Source: Ancistrus triradiatus
Lineage: Eukaryota; Chordata; Actinopteri; Siluriformes; Loricariidae
DNA: 64,000 nt
Direction: 5' to 3'
NCBI GenBank assembly: GCA_025084515.1
Contig: JAJAGP010000759.1
Coordinates: forward strand, 124,001 to 188,000
Shown: in pieces, positions 42,750-54,700 of the stretch
Layout of the letters: each line of letters begins with the position of its first letter
Position numbering within the stretch: position 1 is the stretch's first letter
Program-made: the position numbers and the translations under genes
Notes under the pieces: model-generated
Seen by the model: only the letters and a program-made list of their open reading frames with translations
Told to the model about the DNA's origin: nothing
Database searches by the model: none

Positions 42750-45700
42750 TAGATAGATAGATATGAGCATTGTATATTACCAGGCCTGTAAGGCACAAAT
42801 AGGGTCAATCTCTGTCACATAGACAATTGCTTTCATTGCTTTCAGTGCAGCACAGCAACCTTTCGCCACCTACAGACACACAAACAATCTTGGGGTGAGT
42901 ACAGTAGACGGTATTTGGTGGTATTGGCTATTACTTTATTTGGCAGGTGTAATGTAATAAATCTTTGTTTGCTGTACCTCCCCATATCCACAGATAACCA
43001 CCTGTCTCCCACCCAGTGTAACATCTGTGGTCCTTTTTAAACTGTAGAATGGGTAAGGAAAAAATAAACACATTATGTTACTTAGAATAAATGCTTTCAC
43101 TGAAAGCCACTGGACTCTTACCTGTGCAGTATAGATTCCCTGCAGCAGTAAACGTTGTCAAATTTCTGCTTTATCACCGACTCACTGACATTTATGGCTG
43201 GACAACATGGTTTCCCATTCTTATACATTTGATATAATCTAGAAAAAAAAATAAAGTGGCTGCTTAAAATGTCTACACAGGAATGCGTACCAGTTGCTTA
43301 GAACTATACAAATGTTAAAGTTATATCAGAGGCACTTTCACATACACTACACATATAAAGGATAGAGTTTAGGTTTAAAATACTGCTTTATTATTTTATT
43401 GTTCTAACACAATAAAATATAAGTAAAAGCTCATAAACACCTCTGAACACCAGTCACACTTTCTTCAACAATCCCCTTGATATTCTTAAAGAGATGAGGG
43501 TACTTCTCATGAATCCAGTGCGTCAGGTCACCTCCATCATCAAGAATCTGGTCGGAAATAATAAAATACATAAGATCTGCTTTTGTCTTTTTCTCACATT
43601 TTTCCAGAGTTCCTGAATATCGCTCTTTTGCGATATACAGTAAACAATTGATTTCTTATCTGTGATTTTTAATGATGCATTTGTGCAGCTTTTAATGGAT
43701 TTCTTCACATTAGAATAAATTTGTTAATATACAGTCCTGTGCAAAAGTCTTAGGTCACCATTAGATTAGATATGTCACAATTATAATTGTTATAATGACC
43801 ATATATAATTATTTTTCAGTCTATTTATTAGAATACAACCAGAAAATATATATAATACAAGAAATAAAACTAATTTTTATGCAGTACTGAAAAAAAAAAC
43901 ACCCAGAAAAATAGCTTCTATAGGCTACAGTGGCAAGTATGTAGTTTGACCTCTCCTTACACTTGAGCAGTAGCAGCATCTGGGAGCTTCATCTGGATGC
44001 CAAGTTGGCCCTTCTACAGTATGAAGAAGCTTGATCAGGAATGGTCTTTTTGGAATGGGAGCAGGGTGAAAAGGCTAAGATATGCTAAAGCTCACAAAGA
44101 TTGGAATGAAGATCAGTGGAAAAGAGTATTATGGGGTGACAAATGCAATTTTGCGTCCAATCACTGACATTATGTTATATATGGTCATTATACCATTGCT
44201 AAAACAACAAATCTAAGGGTGGCTTAAGACTTTCGCACAGTACTGTGTATTTTATTTGAATATGCAAATATATACCTACAGTATAGTTTAATATATTGAT
44301 ATGTAATAACTGGTGCTGTTACTGATACAGTACAGTGATGCTAATGATTATTTATGGTGGCAATAGAAAATCATCATACCCTTTTCAAATTGTCACTGTT
44401 TTGTCTCACAGCTTGAAATAAAACTCCATTCAAATATATATTGCACATTTATTTACAGCTTTATTTACACATTTTGCATAACACCACTCAGGAAAACTAG
44501 AACAACAGGTTTGGATAAATGATCCGCCTCCTTATTGAATACGTCATAGAGCCAGCTTTGCTGAAATTACAGCCATCGGTCTGTCTCTACCAGCTTTGCA
44601 CATCTAGACGGGAGAATATTTGTCCCTTCTTTCTTACAGAATTGCTCAAGTTAAGTCCAATTTCATTTCATCCACAGATTTTCTATCAAATTTAGGTCAG
44701 AGCTCTGACCTGGCCACTCAAGGACCTTCCTCTCCCTAAGCCACTGTGAATTTAGGTGTACTTGGCAGCATCCATTTCCTCTTCAGTCTTTACCAACTGA
44801 CAAATCCTTATTGAAGAAAAACACTGCCATGATATATTATTTTCACAATGGTGTGTTTTGGAAGGTGTGCTGTGTTTGGTTTTTGGGAATTATTGCGCAT
44901 GAATTTCGGCTGAGCAATGTTAGCTTTAATTTATTTCAATTGTCTGGGTGTCATTTTGACAGGGTATGATTACTTTCTGTAGCCACTGTATGTTATTATT
45001 GTTGTTTTAGACTATGAAACAGGTTCATTCCTTACCATGTTTGGCTCCCAGCCTTCCACATTAACACATCTATCTATACACCAGAAGTAGTCATCTTCAG
45101 ACTCGCCCTTCCATGCAAATACAGGCACACCTAACAAGGATACACACACAGACACGCTTTTTTGTATGCACCTTCATCCATCTGCAGCTGGATATTCAAT
45201 TTCCTGTTCAACCTGAAACAGTACGTCAGAGTGGGTTAACAGATCGCAGAAGGTTGCGTGCTATCTTCCCTGCTCTGCTCATTATACACTAAGCACTGTG
45301 CTTATGAGAGTGACACAATTAATCTAATTAAATCTGCAGATGATACCGTTCTGGTATAAACAATGATGAGTCAACAGACAACAACGAAATCCATGGTCTG
45401 GTGTAATTCTCGCCACGTAGAGCGAAACATGAAAAAACTGTGGTTAGAATGGATAATTTTAGAAGGACGTCCCCACTGGTTCTTCCAACAGAAATGAATG
45501 GGTCAATAGAGCTCAGTAGAGCAGAGTCCCACAAATTCCTGAGAACTACCATTTACATTTACAGCATTTAGCAGACGCCCTTATCCAGAGCGACTTACAA
45601 TTGGTACAGTCTTACAATCCAAGCAATTGTGGGTTAAGGGTCTTGCTCAAGGACCCAACAGTGGCAGCTTGGCAGAGATGAGATTTGAACCCTGGACCTT

Positions 45701-48700
45701 CTGGTCCATAGTCTAGTACCTTTACCGCTAGGCTACCACTCAACAGGACCTCGACCTCAACAGGCTACCACTCAACAGGACCTCGAATGATAGTTTGCAC
45801 TATACGCAACATTTAACTAATTGAAGCTGCCACAGAAAAGGGTGGTTCTGTTTTACACAGCTATAGGTTGTTCATTTCTGTCTGGTTCAGATCTGCAACG
45901 TCTCAATCTGAGCATTGTGGGAAATGTGGAGAAAACCTCTGAATGCCAGCTCTCCCTCTCACACCTGTATTCAAGCAGGGTCAGAAAGAGAGCAGGTAAA
46001 ATTATGGCCAACTCTACACTCCCCAGATACTCTGTTCCGGCATTTTCCTTGAAAGCAGAAACCCAAATTAGAGCCCCAAAGTGCCACAGCACCCAACACC
46101 TGTACACCCAACACCTTTTCCCCTGCCCACAATCCACCTCAAAAAAGACTCCACCCACTTCCATTCCACAACTAACAGCGTATAATGCACAGCACATATT
46201 CAGTTCACCTTTTGCACATCATCAAGTAATTCACTCCAAGAATGTGTGTGTAGATACTACATATGTATACGTGTACTGCATATAGCTATTGTAGTTCTAT
46301 TGCATTGTATTGTATTTGCTGTGACATCATACCAAGAAAAATTTCTTGTACACCTTCGGTTTGGCGAATACAAATGTCATTCCTTTCTTCATTTTTTCAT
46401 TTACAGTACTGTGCAAAAGTCTTAGGCCACTATTAGATTTGTTGTTTTAGCAATGGTATAATGACCATATATAACATATTGTCGATGATTGGACCCAAAA
46501 ATGTCAAACTCCGGTTTGTCACTCCATAATACTCTTTCCCACCGATCATCATTCCAATCTTTGTGAGCTCTTAGCCTTTTCACCCTGTTCCCCTTCTGAA
46601 AAAGTGGTTTCCTGGCTGCTATCATTTCAAAAAGGCTATTCCTGATCAAGCTTCTTTGGACCAGATGCTGCTATTGCTCATGTGTGAGGGGAGGTCACAC
46701 TAAATACTTGCCACTGTAGCCTATATAAACTGTTTTTTTCTGATTTTTAATACTGCATACAAATTTCTTATATTTCTGGTATTATACCATTGCTGAAACA
46801 ATAGTATATCTAATCTAATGGTGGTCTAAGACTTTTGCACATTACCATATGTCTGCATTATTTTACTACACATAAGTATTTGTCCGACAAATGATTCATT
46901 TTATTGGTCTGTCCACACAGAGACCAACCCACTATGGAATTAGAGAGTCTGAAGCTACAACCAGATCATGTTTCTAATGTGCCATTGCCAAACCTGACCA
47001 GAGCCTTCAGTTCCAGATCAGGAACAGGTTTTGCCATTTTGCCATCAAGATGTCACTGCCTCTGTACAGTACATCTGTTATTAGTCTGTCGACTCCTACC
47101 TCATACACCTTTTCTCTAATAAACACAAGAACTATCCTTTAAACAAAAATTCTTTAGGACTTATCTTTGCCGCCCACTTTCATGGAAACTGTGGGAATAT
47201 AATACAAACCAAGAGAAAGGTAACTGTTGTATGAACAAGAGAACAGGAGTGCCTGTCTTCTTTAGTCGGTGAAGTACACTCCCTCAATCTCACTGAGTCA
47301 CTAAGCTACTGCTCTTAAGTACGCTGACAGTTTCAGTCCTTGATCAAGTCATCCAAGTCCAAGCTTGGCGATCCACCATGCATGCTATAAACATCATGAT
47401 GTTTGGCCTTGTCCTGGCACTTTGTGGTTCTATCCTGAACATGGTCAGTATAACTTCTCCAAACTGGCGAACCATCCATAATATTTCTGGAGAAGATCCC
47501 CATCTGGTGCTACAACAAGGATTATGGGACGTCTGTTGGAACATCTTGAAAAAAGGAGAAAATGAATTAATTTGTACTAAGGATTACAAGAAATACCTCG
47601 AGAATCGGGTCGTTATGATTGCACAGTGGATGATGGTGGTGTCTATACCAGTCACTCTAATTGGACTTTCTGTGGCGATTGCTTCGCACTTTTTGATGGA
47701 CAGACTGAGATGCGTGGTCTCTAGTTTTGGAGGACTGCTCATCGCGTGTTCAGGGGCGCTGGTGATCATCCCTGCTGCATGGTATGCTCGTATATTTACT
47801 GACCTTCCCTCTCCATCAACTAACATTCATTTGGGACACTGTGTAGTGTTGGCGTGTATTGGAGGCACTATGGATGTCATAAGTGGCGTTGTCATGTTTG
47901 TCGGAAATTGCATGAGCTGCTGCCGCCCAAGACACAAGAAGAGAAGCGAACCAAGCACACCGAAGCTCGCATTGTACCTGAGGACTTTTCAAGGAGTCAA
48001 GATGGAGAGTAATGCTGCAAATGTGAGAGACGAGCACGATAATGTCGTGTAAAGTACATTTATGTAAATGATAATGTACAGAGTCCAAGCTGAAAATGAT
48101 TATTATATAAATAAATGTAAAGGCGTGCACTAACACAAGTCCACCTGGATACTCATGTGCACGGCTTTGTTCAGATTGACTTGCTTTGATTAGGCATACA
48201 TTTGTAAGCAGGCTGTACTCTAGTAATTACCATAAAGCTTTAGCCATTTTTGTCATTATGTCATTATAGCTAATTATGTTACATGAGTACAATGAGAACT
48301 TGTATGAGTACAAAATAATTCCTCTGTTCTGTTTATCTGTGTGATGACTTGCCTACTAATCTTACTACTTATCTTGTATTTTATGTAATCTTTTTTCTTG
48401 TATTTAAATATATTACATATAAAGCAATTTGGTTCAAAATTACAAATCTGTGTTTATGCCATAAAGGATAATTACTTGTTCATAATTCTGTAAATGTGTG
48501 TACTTTAGGAATGTACAATGCAGAGTTTTGTTGACAGTGGTTTTATGTGTGGTTAAGGTGTCTGCTGAGTCTTAAGTGGAATGTGTGTGGGTGAAGTCAA
48601 CACTCCATATAGAGGAAAAAGTTATAGAAACTGGGAGAAAGGTGTTGGCAAAGTCAGCATTGTATAATAAGAGGAGAATATTCTAGAAGTTGTGAGCTGT

Positions 48701-51700
48701 ATCTAAGGGAACTCAAAGTTCTAGAAACTTTAAATATAGGGTCTCTGGAAAGAGGCAGCGCACTATAAAAGTGAAGTACATTTTAAAACTCTAAGACTAC
48801 CACTCCAATTTCCTCCCACATACCAAAGACAGGCATGTTAGGTTAATTGGTGTTTCCAAAGTGCCTATGGGTAATGTCAGCACACTGTGTAAGGTAAGAA
48901 AGCTCTAGAACTGTAAGAAGAGTGGCGATGTGTAAAGTCAGCTCTCTACATAAGGTAAGAAAGTTTTAGAAACTGGAAGAAGAGTACATACAGGTAAGAT
49001 CAGAACACTATATAAGGTAAGAAAGCTCTAGAACTGTAAGAAGAGTGGCGATGGGTAAAGTCAGCTCACTACATAACATTTACATTTACAGCATTTAGCA
49101 GACGCCCTTATCCAGAGCGACTTACAATTGATGCAATCTTACAATCCAAGCAATTGTGGGTTAAGGGCCTTGCTCAAGGACCCAACAGTGGAAGCTTTGC
49201 AGAGGTGGGATTTGAACCCTGGACCTTCTGGTCCATAGTCCAGGAGCTTAACCGCTAGGCTACCCCAGTCCACAGTTTCTTACATAAGGTAAGAAAGTTT
49301 TAGAAACTGGAAGAAGAGTACATAGAGGTAAGATCAGAACACTATATAAGGTAAGAAAGTTCTAGAAACTGTAAGACGAGTGTCTGTGGGTAAAGACAAA
49401 ACTCTATGTAAGGTAAGAAAGCTCTAGAACTACAAAATGAGTGCTTATGGATAAATTCAGCACACTATATAAGGCAAGAAAGTTTTAGAAACTGTAAAGG
49501 CCTTTTCACACCGAGTCTGATTTTTACACATGAAAAAAACCACACCTCAAGTTCTGAAAGAGAACACGGTCCTTCACCCCGAGTCGGAAACTGACGGAGT
49601 GCAACGCTGTGTAAAATTTTTAATGAGTCTGTTCTAATTTTTACCTTGTTCAGTTGTGTTAAAATCAGACTGACCAATCAGAGCTCGGTTGTCAGGCAGA
49701 ACAGCTCATCCTGCACGTAGCAGAGCACAAGAGCTTATAGGACAAGCAACACGCTGACTATAAAAACATGGATATTAAAGAAAGGATCTGGTGGAATATA
49801 ACTGAAACTGAACTATTTTCTTGTTTATATAAATGCATTCTAATCTGTTCATGCGCACAAAAACACAAACTAGGGCTTCCTGCACTAATCTTTGCTTTTG
49901 TCTTTGGTTTTTTTTAAGTTGACGATGTGAAAAAGACACGGCGAGACACATTAATAGAAGACAAATTAAAGAAGGCAAAAGTGGACAGTGAGATTCAGAG
50001 TGTTTAAAAAAAAACGTGTAGGTCTTGGTGTGAAGATCTTGCTACGTTAAAAATCACATCCGTTTTTTTTCTTGTATAAAAATCGGACTCGGTGTGAAAA
50101 GGCCTGAAGACGAGTGCCATTGGATAAACGCAACACACTATATAAGGTAAGAAGGTTCTAGCAACTGTAAGAAGAGTGCCTATAGGTAAAGCCAGTACCC
50201 TATGGTAAGAAAGCTCTAGATAAATTCAGAACACTATATTTTTAAGGTGAGAAAGTTCTAGAAATCATAATAAGAGTGCCTAAGGGTAAAACCAGCGAAC
50301 TTTATAAGGGAAGAAAGCTCTAGAACTGTAAGAAGAATGTATATGAGCAAAGTCAGCACACTGTAAAGCTCTACAACTGTAAGAAGCGTACCTATGGGTA
50401 AATTCTGAACACTATATGAGGTAAGAAAGTTCTATAAACTGTAAGACGAGTGCCTATGGGTAAAGTCAGCAGACTATATGAGGTAAGAAAGTTTTAGGAA
50501 CTGTAAGAAGAGTAAAGTAAAATAAATGTCTCTCAACTGAACAAAGTCAGGAATACAGTGAAAAGTTATGATTCAGTCCTTACCAGCCTCTGCAAGAGCC
50601 GCAGCCACATCGTTCTGAATGGAGTAGATATTGCAGGCAGCCCATCGACACTGAGCTCCCAGCACAGACAGAGTCTCTATCAGGACCTGTAGAATGGAGA
50701 TGGCTTAATATTATTGCATTTAGAGTTATAAAATGCAGTATGTGTGATGCAGATTCAGCCTTGGTTTGGTAACAGTGGAGAACTTGCTTCACTTGAGCAC
50801 TAGCTTGGTGTGTAAAACATAAAATTGAATGTTCCCCAAAGGCAAAAGCATTATTCATTGGTACAATCTACTGGGAAAAACTGAGTAGTAATAATTTTAT
50901 GATGATGACGTGTATGAATGCACTTTCTTTGTTTCCGAAACTTACAGCCATGTGTGCTGTGATGTGGGCACTCCCTACTATTTTAGCACCTGCCAGTGGT
51001 TTCTCTTCTTGGCCTGCTTTCCTGAGGATCATCAACGCTGTCATCTCTTTAACAAAGTAAAGCAGAATGGCCAGCTTTACTCAACTGCATGCACACCCAT
51101 ATCATCAGTAGCTGAACATTAAAAGGCACAATGTGAGCAATTCTGTTGTACCTTGCTCTGCCATTTCTATCTCTCTGCGTCCCAACGAAGCCAGATTGAT
51201 GTTCTTAACACAGAAGTCCTTGTGTCCTTTGGAGTTCTTCTGCTCATTGTTTCGAGGACAGGTCTCTTCATCAGAGCTCTCTAGAGTCCAAGTCAAACAA
51301 GCCATTAGGGAATAAGTTTAGGTAGAAACGAGACAATTTTTGTGCTATTATAACGATCACCCTTGGAAAAAGTACTCAAAATATGAATAGTAATTTGGAG
51401 CTTAATTAATATACAAGGAAGAATCTTACCCTATGTCCGTATATAGAAAGTACACTCAGTGACAAAAAAAAACCTCACCAAGTTGGAATCGAATGACGCT
51501 TTTTATGTATGTCTGTAATGATGATATATGTAAGTGATTACAATATTAGAGCGAAAGGATACGTTTATTGGGGAAAACTGTACAATTAAAACTGTACAAC
51601 TGTACTTCTGGCTTGTCCAAGTGATCTTCAGCAAACTGCAGACGAGCAGCAATGTTCTTTTTGGAGAGCAGTGGCTTTCTCCTTGCAACCCTGCCGTGCA

Positions 51701-54700
51701 CACCATTGTTGTTCATTGTTCTTCTGATGGTGGACTCATGAACATTAACATTAGCCAATGTGAGAGAGGCCTTCAGTTGCTTAGAAGTTACCCTGGGGAC
51801 CTTTGTGATCTCGCCAACTATTACACGCCTTGCTCTTGGAGTGATCTTTGTTTAGTCGACCACTCATGGGGAGGGTAACAATGGTCTTGAACACCCAAGA
51901 AACACCTGACTCTAATGTCACCTTCAAATTAACTGCTAATCCTAGAGCTTCACATACTGTTGCCACTCACTAGTATGTAATATTGGATCATTTTTCCTCA
52001 ATAAATAAATGACCAAGTCTAATATTTTTGTTTAATTTGTTTAACTGGGTTCTCTTTATCTACTTTTAGGACTTTTGTAAAAATCTGATGATGTTTTAGG
52101 TCATATTTATGCAGAATTATAGAAAATTCTATAGGGTTCACAAACTTTCAAGCACCTCTGTAGATCCTCATCAATCACACCAGCAGTTGGGGCAGTGCGC
52201 TCACCATGAGGCCTCAATACTCGAACCCGACCGTCATCGGATCTTAAACAGAACCTGAATTCGTTGATAAACATGATATGGTTCCAGTCCATAGCAATCC
52301 AGGTTTCTCCTTCACGACACAACTGCAAATGAAGGCGGTGGTGGCTGGCTGTCAATGGCAGGATGCATAATGGGCGCTGTGACAAAAAGTTTCCTTCTGC
52401 TAAGTGCCTATAAATGGTCCAGGCTGAGACAGGGGTGTGTAGTGAAGGTGTCATCTGTGTCTTGATGGTGGACAACAAAATTGTGGGAGCTGCTCGTGCT
52501 TGTCAGTGGATTGAATGGTTCTCTCTACTGATGGTCTGTCTGGGCCGTCCAGAGCCTGTTCACTGTGTGCACATGCCCTCATGGAACCACTGCTCCCAAC
52601 TCCTTCTAACAGCTAGATCAAAATGGCCTAGATGGCAGGCAATTCGTAGAAACGTCCATCCTGCTTCACTCAGTCCAGTGTCTGTCAACAGGGCAAAATG
52701 TATTTGAGTTGTCTTTGTAGAGACGATATCTCACCAAGAGGTACACTATCCAAAAGTAGCCTCTAAGAGCCTTTTAATAGGGCAGTGGGGAAAGCAATTT
52801 TACGCCCTCTTGTGGAAAGCCCAGTTTTTAGTCAGACCACACCTGTAATCATTTACATATCTGCCTGAGACAGAACTGCATGCCGAGTTTTGCAGCGATC
52901 CGACATTTCTATCTGGGTGCATTATTGTTTCTGTCAATGAATGTATATCTCTCAAGAAACTAAGCACACAACCATAGATTCAGACAGACTGTAGACAGAT
53001 ATTTTACAGATTCTAATACCACCGGGGTTACATGTACCTGTACTCTGGCTGTCAGCAGAGGATTGCGAGTATGAGCGTGACAGTGAGCGGCAGCCCATCT
53101 TAGTAAGCTTTTCACTGAACTCCTGTGGCTTCTCTTGGACCTGGATTGGTATAAAAAGTACAGTAGTTCTTATTTTATTATACTGTATTGGTTTTGTCAG
53201 TTGGGAAGAACCAAATTAAAGGCCATATCAGGGTTGTGGTGACACTTTAATAGGGTACCTACGCTAGGCACCCTAATGATACAGGGCACCCCTGGTTTGT
53301 GTCACATTTCACAGACCCAGTCCCCATTACACCAGTGGACCCTCAGGAGTTCCCAGTGAGGCAGAACCTAGGAACAAACACACAACTGGCCAGGAATACC
53401 TCTCAGGACCATTCAAGGGTATTGCTTCCCACTTCAAGACCACCTGACATGCAACGGGGACATCTACATAGGCCTCACGTTTTGTAAACAGTGAAAACAT
53501 CTCACTACTCAGGCATCTGCATAGTGCCTTGTGCCCAGCAATTCGTAATACATCTCAAACCTCACCTCAGGATACAAAGCGGGGTTTGCCTCTGGCAATT
53601 TGAGCTTTGAGTTGCGTTTCAAGGTGCAAGTTGTTTGGCATCCCCTCATGGTGTCATAAGTTAGAGTAGCCCTCACCAATTCTAGGCTGCTAGGCACATG
53701 TGCCGTTGAAACATCGAAACATCTTGCAGTTAACTTAGTCTGTAAATCCTCCGGTTGACTGAGAAAGCCATGCTATCAAAACTTTCCTGCAGAGGACTCG
53801 AGATTCTACAGCAACTTTATGTATTGGACTAAATGTAGATATAAAGTAGATGTTTTGGAATGGCCAAGTCAAAGTCCTGACCTTAGTTCAATGAAAATGT
53901 TGTGGAAGGACCTGAAGCAAGCAGCTAATGTGAGGAAACCCACCAACATCCCATAGCTGAAGCTGTTCTGTACGGAGGAATGGGCTTAAATTCCTCCAAG
54001 CCGGTGTGCAGAACTGATCAACAGTTACAGGAAACGTTTAGCTGCAGTTATTGCTGCCCAGGGGGGTCACACCAGATACTGAAAGCAAAGGTTCACATAC
54101 TTTTGCCACTCATTAATATGCAATATTGGATCATTTTCCTTACTAATTAAATGACCAAGTATAATATTTTTGTCTCATTTGTGTAACTGGGTTCTCTTTA
54201 TCTACTTTTAGGACTTGTGTGAAAATCTGATGATGTTTTAGGTCATATTTATGCAGAAACATAGAAAATTCTAAAGGGTTCACAAACTTTCAAGCACTGC
54301 TGTAGTGTTATATTTTCTCTTTTATTTATACTGTTCATAATATTACATTTTCTCTAATGGATTTGCCTAAATAATATATTTTATTTTAATTATTACACTT
54401 AAAAAGATGTTCTCTGTATTTATTGACCATATGTTAATTTACACTGTTACTATAAACTTAGTAAATAACTTAATTAATAATGAATTCTTACATGAGTTAT
54501 CTAAAAAAGTCCCATTTTTAGTCTCGGTCCTGCTAAGGTTTGCTGGTTATAACGTTTAGGGTGCTTTTTTCTTGCTACTGACACCCTAGGCTCACTCAAT
54601 TTGGGCTTTGGCCTTAGATAATAGAAAATTGTAAATCTGCGGAGACAATGCTCCATTGTAAAAAGTGCTAGAGAAATAAATCTGACCTTGACTTTTGATA

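Larger units (their letters stand above)
48590..50515. repeat. Degenerate minisatellite, about 61-bp unit
   Basis: Unit text AGGTAAGAAAGCTCTAGAAC, TGTAAGAAGAGTG(GC)GATG and GGTAAAGTCAGCTCACTACA recurs through the interval with many changes and some missing parts. Two mobile elements have inserted in it. It lies in ahcyl2-like intron 5, ending about 70 bp from exon 5. Confidence 0.85.

Noticed and set aside
42537..42808. Several open frames in the TA/GA microsatellite
   Set aside because: Simple-sequence translations in three frames; not genes.
45853..46197. Minus-strand 114-codon frame
   Set aside because: Lies opposite a LINE ORF2 remnant; no recognisable domain.
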